DNA of 64,000 nucleotides from Ancylobacter mangrovi (GCF_024752355.1 NZ_JANTHZ010000005.1:243022-307021); one strand, 5' to 3'. Shown: positions 28,862 to 37,953, counted from the stretch's first letter. Translations and numbers: made by a program. Notes: generated from the letters alone by a model not told the origin.

Positions 28862-30625
28862 ATGACGATCCTTGGCGTTTCCGACTCCCACAACGCTGCC
28901 GCCGCCCTGCTTCTGCCGGACGGTTCACTTTCCGCCCTGCAGGAGGAGCGGCCGCGCCGGGTGAAGAACTTCCACGGCGTTCCGACCGAGGCGATCGGCT
29001 GGCTGCTCGACAGTCGCGGCCTGAAGCCGGCGGATATCGATGTGGTCGCCTTCGCCGGCCTGCCCTCCATCCCGCTCGACCGCATGGGCTGGCTCGACTT
29101 CTTCCGCCGGAGCGGCAGCCTGCCGGCGCGCCTGCGCACCCTCGCCGGAGAGACCCCGCTGCGGCAATGGGTCGAGCGCGAGCGCCAGCAGCGCCGGCGC
29201 GACGAGTATGTGAAGCTCGGCTTCCGCCCCGAGGCCATCCGGCGCTTCGACCATCATAGCTGCCACGCCGCCACCGCCTATTACGGCCAGCCCGAGCGCG
29301 AGCAGCCGGTGCTGGTGATCACCGTCGACGGCGGCGGCGACGGGCTCTGCTCGACGGTCAGCGTCGGGCGCGACAACCGCCTCGAGCGCCTGCATTCCGT
29401 CGACTGGAGCCATTCCTTCGGCACGCTCTACGCGGTCGTGACCTACATGCAGGGCATGGTGCCGCTCGAGCACGAATACAAGCTCATGGGCATGGCGCCC
29501 TATGCCTCCGCCAGCGCCTCGCGCAAGCTCGCGGACCAGCTCCACGGCCTGTTCCGCTGGGCGGAGGACGGCACGCCGGTCTGGCGCCGCGCGCCGGGTC
29601 TGCCGCACACGCTGCATATCCGCCCCACGCTGGAGAAGATGTTCTACGAGCAGCGCTTCGACGCCATCATGGGCGGCGTCCAGCTCTTCACCGAGGAGAT
29701 GCTGTGCGAGTTGCTGAGCCGCGCGATCCGCTCCACCGGCATCCGCCGCGTCGCGCTGTCCGGCGGCGTGTTCATGAACGTGAAGGCGAACAAGCGGATC
29801 ATGGAGCTCGACGAGGTCGAGCAGCTCTTCGTCTTCCCCTCTTGCGGCGACGAGACCAACGCCATCGGCGCCGCCTTCCTCGCCCGGGCGGAACGCTCCG
29901 GCGGCGCGGCGATCCCGCCCATCGACGCCTTCTATCTCGGCCCGGACTGGAGCGAGGACGAGATCACGGCAGAGCTCGCCCCGCTGCGCGACAGCGGCGC
30001 CATCTCCGTCTCCCGCCCCGACTCGATCAACGAGGCGGTGGCCGAGTTGCTGGCGAAGGGCGAGGTGGTCGGCCGGTTCGCCGGCCGCGAGGAGTTCGGC
30101 GCCCGTTCGCTCGGCAACCGGGCCATCCTCGCCGACCCGCGCGACAGCGAAGTCATCCGCATCATCAACGAGATGGTGAAGAGCCGCGACTTCTGGATGC
30201 CCTTCGCCTCCTCCATCGCCGCCGAGCACGCCGACACCTACCTGGTCAATCCCAAGCAGGTCGCCGCGCCCTATATGATCCTGTCGTTCGATACGACGGA
30301 GGCGGGCTCAAAGACCCTGCGCGCGGGCATCCACCCCTATGACCGCAGCTGCCGGCCGCAGATCGTGACGGCGGCCGCCAACCCGGACTACTGGGACCTC
30401 ATCAACCGCTTCCACGCCCGCACCGGCGTCGGCGGCCTGCTCAACACCTCGCTAAACCTGCACGGCCTGCCGCTGGTGCACCGGCCGGCAGACGCGCTGC
30501 ACGTGCTGATGAATTCCGGCCTCGACTGGCTGGCGATCGGGCCGCTGCTGGTCACGAAGCGGGTCGGCCGGGCTCAGCAGGAACATCCGGACCGGGCACC
30601 GGAGGCGCTCGCCACGGCACCGTGA
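28862..30625 (+). CDS. Carbamoyltransferase (NodU/CmcH family)
   Basis: 587 residues. The N-terminal ASKHA-fold kinase-like half has GVSDSHNAAAALLL, DHHSCHAATAYY (metal ligands) and ITVDGGGDG. The C-terminal half has the Carbamoyltransf_C signature GRFAGREEFGARSLGNRAIL. Family members transfer a carbamoyl group from carbamoyl phosphate via carbamoyl-AMP to a hydroxyl, for example on Nod factor sugars (NodU) or antibiotics. Here the acceptor is likely a sugar of the exopolysaccharide. The 3' end overlaps the convergent Wzy-like gene by 74 bases. Confidence 0.9.
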   Translation: MTILGVSDSHNAAAALLLPDGSLSALQEERPRRVKNFHGVPTEAIGWLLDSRGLKPADIDVVAFAGLPSIPLDRMGWLDFFRRSGSLPARLRTLAGETPLRQWVERERQQRRRDEYVKLGFRPEAIRRFDHHSCHAATAYYGQPEREQPVLVITVDGGGDGLCSTVSVGRDNRLERLHSVDWSHSFGTLYAVVTYMQGMVPLEHEYKLMGMAPYASASASRKLADQLHGLFRWAEDGTPVWRRAPGLPHTLHIRPTLEKMFYEQRFDAIMGGVQLFTEEMLCELLSRAIRSTGIRRVALSGGVFMNVKANKRIMELDEVEQLFVFPSCGDETNAIGAAFLARAERSGGAAIPPIDAFYLGPDWSEDEITAELAPLRDSGAISVSRPDSINEAVAELLAKGEVVGRFAGREEFGARSLGNRAILADPRDSEVIRIINEMVKSRDFWMPFASSIAAEHADTYLVNPKQVAAPYMILSFDTTEAGSKTLRAGIHPYDRSCRPQIVTAAANPDYWDLINRFHARTGVGGLLNTSLNLHGLPLVHRPADALHVLMNSGLDWLAIGPLLVTKRVGRAQQEHPDRAPEALATAP

Positions 30626-31940
30626 AGCGGATGCGGTGGGCCGCGACCTGCCCGGGCGGCGGGCGCAGCCGCTCCCGCGCGAGATAGAGCGCGAGCGCCA
30701 TCGTCACGGCGAGTTCGCCCGGCGTGAAGACGAGCGAATAGACCGTCGAGGTCAACAGCATGAAGACGATGTAGTCGGCGAGCGCGAGGACGATGGGGTC
30801 CTCGACGCCGCGCGTCGCCCTCAGGATCAGGTAGAGCCCCCAGCCATAGAGGCCGGCGATCAGCGCCGCGCCGACCAGGCCGTATTCGAAGATCTCGCCG
30901 AACCAGCCGATATCGGCCACGTAGAACTGGCTGTTGCCGAAGATGTCGGCCAGCGTGACGCTGCCGAAGCGCGTCGTCGCCCCGACGCCGAACAGCCAGC
31001 GCCAGGGATCGTCGCCGAGGAAATTCGCCGCCAGCGCCAGCGAGGTCTGGCGCACGGTCAGCGAGCCGCCGAGCGACTGCTGGAAGTTCTGCGCGTTCTC
31101 GACCGCGAGATAGGCGATGGCCAGCGGCACGATGGCGAGCAGCGCCCCCACCGCCACCAGCCGCCGCCGCGGCGCCAGTGAGACGATCACCCCATAGGCG
31201 CAGACGAGGAACATGGCGCCGATGGCGGTGCGCTGCTTGAAGATGGTCAGCAGCAGCACGAAGCCGATCGCCACGCCCACCGCCGGCAGCCAGTGCGGAC
31301 GGCGCATGAAGCTGCGGGTCAGGAAGAACAGCAGCAGCGCGCCGAAGAACATCGGCATGTAGATCCGGTAGCCGCGCTCCTCCTCCACCATGAACAGCTT
31401 GCCGAGCTCGGGATTGTCCACATAGGAGCTGCTGGGCACGACCAGCCACAGGAACAGCATGATGACGAAGGTCGCGACGCCGAGGCCGATCAGCACCGCG
31501 CGCGTGCGCCGGTAGGTCGGGGCCATCCAGGCGAGCATGCCGGAGAGCCCGAAATAATAGGTCAGCGGCCAGATCTTCACCGTGGTGAACACGCCATCGA
31601 AGAAGCCGTTGCCCAGATGGATCATCGACACGAAGGGCGTCACGCCAAGCGTATAGGCGAAGAAGACGAGATAGGCCGTCTTGCCCGGCAGGCGCAGATA
31701 GACCAGCGCGTAGACGCTGAACGGCAGGACGAGGATCGGCCATGCCTTCGACAGCAGGTAGGGGACCGGCAGCTCGTTGAGATAATAGAAGGTCTGCGCG
31801 AACAGCGGCAGCGTGACGACGAGGATCAGGCCCGTCAGCCGGCCCGGGAACCGCTCGTTCGAGAGTTCGACCGGGGCCGGGGTGAATCCCCGCGGGAGCG
31901 TGACGACGGCCCGGCGCGCCTGCCCGCGGACCACGCTCAC
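30552..31940 (-). CDS. Polysaccharide polymerase/O-antigen ligase-like membrane protein
   Basis: 462 residues from a GTG at 31940 that overlaps the end of the WecG-type gene by four bases. It has about ten or more membrane helices and a large periplasmic loop containing SLGGSLTVRQTSLALAANFL and ATTRFGSVTL, the layout of Wzy/WaaL proteins. It probably joins lipid-linked repeat units into a polymer in the periplasm. Primary-sequence similarity within this group is low, so ligase and polymerase roles cannot be separated. The longest frame runs further upstream but is Arg-rich and antisense-like. Confidence 0.75.
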   Translation of the reverse strand: MSVVRGQARRAVVTLPRGFTPAPVELSNERFPGRLTGLILVVTLPLFAQTFYYLNELPVPYLLSKAWPILVLPFSVYALVYLRLPGKTAYLVFFAYTLGVTPFVSMIHLGNGFFDGVFTTVKIWPLTYYFGLSGMLAWMAPTYRRTRAVLIGLGVATFVIMLFLWLVVPSSSYVDNPELGKLFMVEEERGYRIYMPMFFGALLLFFLTRSFMRRPHWLPAVGVAIGFVLLLTIFKQRTAIGAMFLVCAYGVIVSLAPRRRLVAVGALLAIVPLAIAYLAVENAQNFQQSLGGSLTVRQTSLALAANFLGDDPWRWLFGVGATTRFGSVTLADIFGNSQFYVADIGWFGEIFEYGLVGAALIAGLYGWGLYLILRATRGVEDPIVLALADYIVFMLLTSTVYSLVFTPGELAVTMALALYLARERLRPPPGQVAAHRIRFTVPWRAPPVPGPDVPAEPGRPAS

Positions 31941-32788
31941 GAGCCCGCCTTTCCCCGCTCCGGCAGCCCGTCGCCGGCCATGCCGAAGGCGGCGGGATCG
32001 AGCCGCGCCTGCAGCGCGATGGCAAGGATCGGCAGCGAATCGACGAACACCCTGCGGGCATGGCCGAGCGGATTGCGCATCAGCCGATAGGCCCATTCGA
32101 GCCCGGCCCTGCGCAGGAAGCGCGGCGCGCGCGGCACCCGCCCGGTGGCGAAGTTGAGCGCGCTGCCCACGCACAGCCCGCACCCCACCGCCCCGCCGCG
32201 CTCGGCGATCCGCAGCGCGAGATATTCCGACTGCGGCGCGCCGGTGACGAGGAAGACGTAGCGGGCGGGATGCTCCAGCACGAAGTCGACGCACGCCTCG
32301 ACCGCCGCCGGCTGGTCGATGAAGCCCATGGGCGGCTCGTGCTGGGCGACGTCGACGAGGCCGAAACGCTCGATCATCGCCTCGCGCAGCCCCGGCCCGC
32401 CGCCGATGACGGTGACCGGATCGTCCCGGCGCAGATGGCGCTGCAGCAGCAGGGCGGTGACGTCGCTGCCCGGCGCGAGCGGCAGGTCGAGGCCGAACAG
32501 GCGCTTGGCCAGCACATGCGGCGCGTGGCCGTCGAGCAGCCGCAGCCAGGCATGGGAGACGGCCTCGCGAAAGCGCGCGTCGCGAAGGCGGATCAGCCGC
32601 GTGAAATGCGCAGCGTTAGGCGTGACCACATAGGCGAAGGGGAGCCCCGGCGCGCGCGCGGCGATGCGCGCCGCCGCCCCGGCGGTGTCGAGCCGGGCGA
32701 TCGGCACGCCGAGATAGACCGCCTCGTCGACCGCGTCCGCCGGCCGGCCGGCGGCACCATCGGCTGGGTCGGCGAGCAGGTTCGTCAC
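31937..32788 (-). CDS. WecG/TagA/CpsF-family glycosyltransferase
   Basis: 283 residues of glycosyltransferase family 26. Landmarks are YVVTPNAAHFTRL, WLRLLDGHAPHVLAKRLFG, VTVIGGGPGLREAM, FLVTGAPQSEYLAL and the family end RAGLEWAYRLMRNP. These enzymes add a sugar such as ManNAcA or Glc to a lipid-linked acceptor on the cytoplasmic face. It follows the Wza-like gene by 24 bases and overlaps the polymerase gene, forming a three-gene minus-strand operon. Confidence 0.9.
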   Translation of the reverse strand: MTNLLADPADGAAGRPADAVDEAVYLGVPIARLDTAGAAARIAARAPGLPFAYVVTPNAAHFTRLIRLRDARFREAVSHAWLRLLDGHAPHVLAKRLFGLDLPLAPGSDVTALLLQRHLRRDDPVTVIGGGPGLREAMIERFGLVDVAQHEPPMGFIDQPAAVEACVDFVLEHPARYVFLVTGAPQSEYLALRIAERGGAVGCGLCVGSALNFATGRVPRAPRFLRRAGLEWAYRLMRNPLGHARRVFVDSLPILAIALQARLDPAAFGMAGDGLPERGKAGS

Positions 32789-32812
32789 CGGCGCTTCCTT
32801 CAGACGTCCCGC

Positions 32813-33703
32813 TCAGGGGACCACGGTACTCTGGCTGCCGAGCGTATAGTTGAAGCTGCGCTGGAACGGCACAACTTTGTTGATGAACTGGTCGATCCAG
32901 ACGTTCAGCTCGGCGATGGAGCTGCGCGGCACATAGACGATGTCGCCCGCGACGAGCTGCACGTCGTCCAGCGTGAAGCCGGTCTGGATGATGTCCTTCA
33001 CGTTGACCAGCCGCAGCATCGGCATGTTGTCGGGGCCGCGGCGGATGATGGCCACCTGCCCGGTGCGCGCCTCGTCGGTGAAGCCGCCGGCGGTCAGGAT
33101 GCCCTGCAGCGTGCCCGCCCGCATCTCCGAGAGCTTATAGGGGCCGGGGCTCTTCACCATGCCGCCAATATAGACCTTGGCGGAGACGGCATCCTCCAGC
33201 GAGATCACCACCTTCTGGTCGGCGAGCTCGACGCGGGAGGCGCGGCGCACCGCCTGCTGGGCGCCGGCTAGGGTCATCCCCTCGACCTTGAGCTGGCCGA
33301 TGGCGCGCGGGGCGATGGTGCCGTCCGGCGCGACGATGAGCTCCTCGTCCATGTCGCGGGTGAGGAAATACTTGACCTTCAGCTTGTCGCCGGCGCCGAT
33401 CCGGTAAGGCGGGAGCTGGCTGCTCCACGGGCGGAAGCCCTGCGGATTGACCTCGGTGAAACGCAGCTCCTGCCCGGTGGTGAAGGTGTCGCCCGGGCCC
33501 TGCGGCTGGCTGATCGAGCCGGTCGTCTCCGCGCCCGCGGTTCCCGATCCGGTGGTCTGGCAGCCGCCCAGCGCCAGCGCACACAGCGCGACGCCCGCCA
33601 TTGCCGGCCATCGGACGGCGGCGCGGCGCTGCGCTTCCCGACTGAGCACCGGCATGGACCCGTCAGCGGCGAAAATCGCGCCGCGTGGGCGAAAAGGCAT
33701 CAT
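32813..33703 (-). CDS. Wza/GumB-like polysaccharide export lipoprotein
   Basis: About 296 residues. The N-terminus ends in a lipobox, ALALGGC, so the mature protein is lipid-anchored. The Poly_export (PES) domain is at PYRIGAGDKLKVKYF, followed by SLBB-type repeats (VYIGGMVKSPGPYKLSEM, VQLVAGDIVYVPRSS). Oligomers form the outer-membrane exit channel for exopolysaccharide. The ATG at 33703 is chosen because GGGAG precedes it by five bases; ATG 33655 would give a shorter leader. First gene of the wza-wecG-wzy operon, with a CtrA-type box upstream. Confidence 0.88.
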   Translation of the reverse strand: MMPFRPRGAIFAADGSMPVLSREAQRRAAVRWPAMAGVALCALALGGCQTTGSGTAGAETTGSISQPQGPGDTFTTGQELRFTEVNPQGFRPWSSQLPPYRIGAGDKLKVKYFLTRDMDEELIVAPDGTIAPRAIGQLKVEGMTLAGAQQAVRRASRVELADQKVVISLEDAVSAKVYIGGMVKSPGPYKLSEMRAGTLQGILTAGGFTDEARTGQVAIIRRGPDNMPMLRLVNVKDIIQTGFTLDDVQLVAGDIVYVPRSSIAELNVWIDQFINKVVPFQRSFNYTLGSQSTVVP

Positions 33704-33839
33704 GTCGACTCCCGATCGGCCGCCCCCAGCCACCCGGAGCGCAACGCCTCCCCTCGCCGCCGGGACTGCCGGAGGAATCGCGAATGGGAGACATGGCTGG
33801 ACGGCTCATCGCTGCGAGCCAAAACCTAAACAAACGCAG

Positions 33840-33854
33840 TTAATGAAGGTTTAA
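33840..33854. promoter_or_regulatory. Candidate CtrA box upstream of the export operon
   Basis: TTAA-TGAAGGT-TTAA, an exact TTAA-N7-TTAA match, lies about 140 bases upstream of the Wza-like start in the only AT-rich stretch of the region (33820-33890). A further TTAA follows three bases later. The same stretch likely holds the operon promoter on the minus strand. Confidence 0.4.
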
Positions 33855-33905
33855 TAGTTAAATTATTGAACTTACTTGCAATTTCCGGGGGCTTACGCGC
33901 CCCTC

Positions 33906-34331
33906 TCAGCGCTGGCAGCTCGCCGTCGCGCGCCGGGCATCGCGGTAGAATGGAACCAGGTCGATTCGCCCCACATGCCGCCAGATCGCGTTCTCGTAGG
34001 GCGGGCAAAGGTTCATCAGCGCCGAGGTTGGGTTGCCCTTCCAGCCGTCCGGCACATGGACCAGCGCGGTCAGCACGCCAAGCGAGGTCTGCGGCTCGTT
34101 GGCCCACCAGCGGCTCGGCAGCACGGCCTTGAGATAGTCGCGCAGGGATCTGTGCGCGTCATAGGGAAAGGGATCGATGCGCGGATCAATGTCCACCGCG
34201 CCCGGCAGGTCGGTGATTCCCGCCTGCGCATGCGCCGGGAACGCGCCGCCCGCCAGCAGCACGGCCAGCAGCGGCAAGGTCTTCGCAAGCGCCAAGAACG
34301 GCCTTGCGACACGGCTTCTGCCATGGTTCAT
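33906..34331 (-). CDS. Small secreted protein of unknown function
   Basis: 141 residues. A signal peptide (MNHGRSRVARPFLALAKTLP, then LLAVLLAGGAFPAHAQA) precedes a mature region of about 105 residues rich in Pro, Trp, Tyr and Asp (RIDPFPYDAHRSLRDYL, SRWWANEP, PYENAIWRHVGRIDL) and two Cys (residues 109 and 139) that could form a disulfide. I do not recognise the family. It sits between the export operon and the flippase gene, so a periplasmic role in polysaccharide export is plausible. The frame stays open far upstream, antisense to the flippase; that part is a shadow. Confidence 0.6.
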   Translation of the reverse strand: MNHGRSRVARPFLALAKTLPLLAVLLAGGAFPAHAQAGITDLPGAVDIDPRIDPFPYDAHRSLRDYLKAVLPSRWWANEPQTSLGVLTALVHVPDGWKGNPTSALMNLCPPYENAIWRHVGRIDLVPFYRDARRATASCQR

Positions 34332-34412
34332 GCCGCGCGGGCCCCGTGGAGTGCGCGCGTCGCCGCCGCCTGCGCCTTCACGCAGCCTCCCGTCGAACCG
34401 TCGATCCCGAGC

Positions 34413-35705
34413 ATGAAGCTTCCGCACCCTTCCGAACTGCGCCGCCACGTCGCGACCTATGGCGCATATGCGGGCGCGCTGATGGTGCGCGGGACCGAGC
34501 TGATCGGCAAGCTCTGCCTCTATATGCTCGCCGCGCGCCTGCTCGGCGCCCATGAGGCGGGCCTGTTCTTCCTCTGCCTCACATGGGTCGGCCTCGCCGC
34601 GACCGCGGGCCGCGCCGGCTTCGAAAAGGCGGCGGTGCGGCACATAGCCGGCGAACTCGCCTTCGGCCATGCGCGCGCGGCGCGGGCGGCCATGCTGACC
34701 GGCGGCGCCTGCGTCGTCGCTGGCGGCCTCGCCGCGACGCTCGTCACGCTCGCCGTGGCCGGGCCTGCCTCGATAATGATCTTCGGCGAGCCCGGCCTCT
34801 ATCACCCGCTGCTCATCGCCGCGGCCGCGATCCTGCCGCAGGCGCTGTGCTTCTTCGCCGCCCATGTCCTGTTCGGCCTCGACCGGGGCGTGGCCGGGCA
34901 GTTCGTGCAGAACGCCTCGTGGCCGGTCTTCATCCTGCTGGCCATGCTGGCCGGCGTGCATTCGCTGGCCGGCATCCTCAGCGCACTGGCGCTGGCCAAT
35001 CTCGCCTCGGCGCTGATCGGCCTCGCGCTCATCCTGCGCACGCCCCTCGCCGCCTCTCCCGCCGTGCCGCAGGCCCAGGCCGAGAAGCTGCCCGGCCTGT
35101 GGCGCACGGCGCTGCCGCTCGGCATGGTGGAGATCGTGCAGGTGTCGATCACCGCCATCCCCGTCCTGCTGCTCGCCGCCTTCGCCAGCCCCACCGAGGT
35201 CGGCGCCTTCAGCGTGGCGAACCGGCTGTCGCAGCTCATCTGGGTGGTGATCATCGCCATCGGCTCGATCGCCGCCCCACGCTTCGCCGCCCTGCATCGC
35301 CGGCAGGACTGGCCGGCCCTGCGCGCCCAGAACCGCCGCGCGCGGCTGCTGGTGGCACTGACCGGCCTGCCGCCGATCGCGCTGATGATGCTGTTTGCCG
35401 GCACCATCCTCCACCTTGTCGGCCCGGGCTACGAGATCGCTGCGGCCGCGCTGGTGGTCATGTGCGCCGGCCAGCTCGTGAACTGCCTCCTGCCCTGCCA
35501 GGACGTCATGCTGGCCATGACCGGCCATGGCGGCGTGCTGCGCTGGCTCAATCTCGGCCAGCTCGCCACCTGCGCGGTGGCCGGCGTGCTTCTGGTGCCC
35601 GCCTTCGGCATGATGGGCGCCGCGGTGCTCAGCGCGCTGGTGATCGCGCAGGGCGCGCTCGGCACCACGCTGATGGTGGCGCGGCGCATGCCGCAGGTAA
35701 TCTAG
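34413..35705 (+). CDS. Wzx-like polysaccharide flippase
   Basis: 430 residues with about 12 hydrophobic segments, matching the polysaccharide biosynthesis/MOP flippase family. It shows the early TELIGKLCLYMLAARLLGAHEAG pattern (Arg-containing loop after helix 1), paired helices throughout, and GMVEIVQVSITAIPVLLLAAF in the middle. It should flip undecaprenyl-linked repeat units across the inner membrane for the Wzy polymerase. The start at 34413 is after the divergent small-protein gene; upstream in-frame ATG 34323 would overlap it. Confidence 0.85.
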   Translation: MKLPHPSELRRHVATYGAYAGALMVRGTELIGKLCLYMLAARLLGAHEAGLFFLCLTWVGLAATAGRAGFEKAAVRHIAGELAFGHARAARAAMLTGGACVVAGGLAATLVTLAVAGPASIMIFGEPGLYHPLLIAAAAILPQALCFFAAHVLFGLDRGVAGQFVQNASWPVFILLAMLAGVHSLAGILSALALANLASALIGLALILRTPLAASPAVPQAQAEKLPGLWRTALPLGMVEIVQVSITAIPVLLLAAFASPTEVGAFSVANRLSQLIWVVIIAIGSIAAPRFAALHRRQDWPALRAQNRRARLLVALTGLPPIALMMLFAGTILHLVGPGYEIAAAALVVMCAGQLVNCLLPCQDVMLAMTGHGGVLRWLNLGQLATCAVAGVLLVPAFGMMGAAVLSALVIAQGALGTTLMVARRMPQVI

Positions 35706-35829
35706 AAATATTGCCGTTTCGGACGGCATGTTTACGTCCCGTTAGCTACGCCTCTTCAGATTTGTGCCACGTACTCTCGCTAGTGAGGAACGTACTGCCA
35801 ACGCTGTATCGAGGCACCGGGAACCGAAT

Positions 35830-37953
35830 ATGTCGATGACGTCCACCCTTGCCGGCCAGACGGAAGAGTTCCGCTCCCGTCCCGGGGCCGAAGGACGCCA
35901 TTCGACGTTCACCCTGCGCGATTTTCTCATCGCCGCTTTCTTCCATGTCCGCATCGTCCTGCTGGCCGCGCTGGTGCCGATCGGCCTCGGCGTCGCCGCC
36001 GCGACGCTGTCGAAGACCGAGTACACCGCCTCCAGCCTGGTGATGGTGATCGTCAGCCGCGAGGTCTCCAACGACCAGAACGTCACCGGCAACGGCCCCT
36101 CGGTGCTGTCGATCGAGGGCCTGAAGCAGGTCGAGTCCGAGGTCCAGATCATCGAGAGCGCGGACGTGATCCGCTCGGTGATCGAGGGCATCGGGCCGGA
36201 CAGGCTGTTCAAGCCGGGCCTGTTCTCCGGGCTGCGCGACATGCTGTCGAGCAATGGCAGCGTGATGGACCGCTCGATCGAGCGCTTCCGCCGCAACCTG
36301 CGGGTCGAGGTGCTCGACGATTCCAACGTGGTGCAGGTCTCCTACACCAGCCCGGACCGCGATCTCGCCATCGAGGCGGCGAACAAGCTGGTCGAGGTTT
36401 ACATGGCGCGCCGGCGCGCCATCATGCAGAACCCGACCGCGCGGATCCTGATGAACGAGGTGGATCGCTTCAAGCGCCAGCTCGCCGACACCGACAAGTC
36501 GATCGAGGCCCTGAAGGCACGCGTCGGCATCATCGATTTCGACCAGGACGCCGTGCTCGCCGCCAACCAGGTCGACGCCGTGGTGCAGCGGCGGCGGCAG
36601 GTGGCCGAGCGCAAGGTGGCGGTGGCCGGCCAGATCGCCGAGGCCGAGCGCCAGCTCAAGGCCCTGCCCTCCACCGTCCTCGACTTCAACCAGAAGAGCG
36701 ACGCGCTGGGCAATGACGACGACAACAACGCCCTGTCCCGCCTGCTGATCGAGCGCGACAAGCTCGCCACGCAATACGCGCCGAACGGCTCGATGATGCG
36801 CGAGATCAACCGCCAGATCGACACCATCCGCGAGCAGATCGCCACCCGCAAGGACCGCAGCTACGAGACCAGCCGCGACGTCCGCAACCCCGCGATCGGC
36901 TATGTGAACAACATGGTCCTGTCGCTCCGCATCGAGCAGGACGCGCTGACCCAGCAGGAGAAGGAGCTGGCGCAGCAGCAGGCGGACGCGGAGAAGCGCC
37001 TCGCGACGCTGCGCACGGCGGAGACCGACCTCGTCGAGCTCAACCGCCGCCGCGACACGCTCAATGACGGCTATCGCGAATATCTGCGCCGCGCCACCGC
37101 CGCCCAGATCGAGGAAGCGGCGGCCGCCGAGCGCGAGTCGAATGTCCGGCTGATCCAGGACGCCGGCGCCGCCGTCACCAATCGCAGCATGCGCCTGCCC
37201 TTCCTCGCCGCCGGTCTGCTCGGCGGCGTGCTATTCGGCGCGGCCGCCGGCGCCGTCGCCTCGGCGCTGCGGTCCTCCTTCATAATGCCGGCCGAGGCCG
37301 AGCGCGCCCTGGCGCTGCCCCTGCTGGGCGAGGTGGGCAACCAGTCGCGCGCCGACGACCCCGAGGCGACCCAGCGCGACATCGCGGTGCTGGCCAGCCT
37401 GCTGCTCGACACGCAGGTCGACGAGCACGCGGTCCGCGCCATCCAGTTCGTGGCGCCCGGGCCGGACGAGGCGCTCTCCCCGCTCGCCGCCGGCATCGCC
37501 ACCGAGATCACCGTCCAGCGCGGGCTGCGCACCCTGCTCGTCGATCTCAGCACCGAGGAGCCGCCCGTCGCAGATCCCGCCGCGCGGGAGAAGGGCGGCC
37601 TGATGGTGATGCCCACGCCCACCCCGCTGCTGTGGGCCCTGGCCGGCCGCGAGGGCAGCGCGCTGCTCGACGTGCGCCTGCCGGCGAACGAGGCCCGCCG
37701 GCTGATGGACGAACTCGGCCGCGAGTTCGAGGCCATGGTGTTCTGCTCCACGGCGCAGGACCCGGCCGGGCTCGGCTCGCGCATCGCCGCGCTGGTCGAC
37801 GGCAACGTCGTCGTGCTTCGGGCCGAGAAAACCCGCAAGGCGCAGGCCGTCGCGCTCGGCTCCGCCATCATGGAGAATGGCGGCGTGCCGCTGGGCTTCG
37901 TCTTCCTCGGCCGGCGCTACCTGCTGCCGGACTGGATCTACCGGCTCACCTGA
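35830..37953 (+). CDS. Wzz/Wzc-type polysaccharide copolymerase with degenerate kinase domain
   Basis: 707 residues. A Wzz-type chain-length domain starts at about residue 30 with membrane helix 1 (VRIVLLAALVPIGLGVAAAT), followed by a long periplasmic coiled coil (about 200-430) and helix 2 (LPFLAAGLLGGVLFGAAAGA). The cytoplasmic end (about 520-707) has the BY-kinase outline: the strand before the P-loop, LLVDLS (Walker A' strand) and VVVLRAEKTR. However, the Walker A position reads GPDEALSPLA instead of GEGKST, the Walker B Asp is lost (MVFCST), and no Tyr cluster ends the protein. It likely controls export and chain length without kinase activity. Confidence 0.82.
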   Translation: MSMTSTLAGQTEEFRSRPGAEGRHSTFTLRDFLIAAFFHVRIVLLAALVPIGLGVAAATLSKTEYTASSLVMVIVSREVSNDQNVTGNGPSVLSIEGLKQVESEVQIIESADVIRSVIEGIGPDRLFKPGLFSGLRDMLSSNGSVMDRSIERFRRNLRVEVLDDSNVVQVSYTSPDRDLAIEAANKLVEVYMARRRAIMQNPTARILMNEVDRFKRQLADTDKSIEALKARVGIIDFDQDAVLAANQVDAVVQRRRQVAERKVAVAGQIAEAERQLKALPSTVLDFNQKSDALGNDDDNNALSRLLIERDKLATQYAPNGSMMREINRQIDTIREQIATRKDRSYETSRDVRNPAIGYVNNMVLSLRIEQDALTQQEKELAQQQADAEKRLATLRTAETDLVELNRRRDTLNDGYREYLRRATAAQIEEAAAAERESNVRLIQDAGAAVTNRSMRLPFLAAGLLGGVLFGAAAGAVASALRSSFIMPAEAERALALPLLGEVGNQSRADDPEATQRDIAVLASLLLDTQVDEHAVRAIQFVAPGPDEALSPLAAGIATEITVQRGLRTLLVDLSTEEPPVADPAAREKGGLMVMPTPTPLLWALAGREGSALLDVRLPANEARRLMDELGREFEAMVFCSTAQDPAGLGSRIAALVDGNVVVLRAEKTRKAQAVALGSAIMENGGVPLGFVFLGRRYLLPDWIYRLT

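Noticed and set aside
34332..35729. Upstream extension of the small secreted protein frame, antisense to the flippase
   Set aside because: The flippase has clear membrane helices and family pattern; the antisense part is His/Gln/Arg/Glu-rich. Only the part after the signal-peptide start at 34331 is credible.
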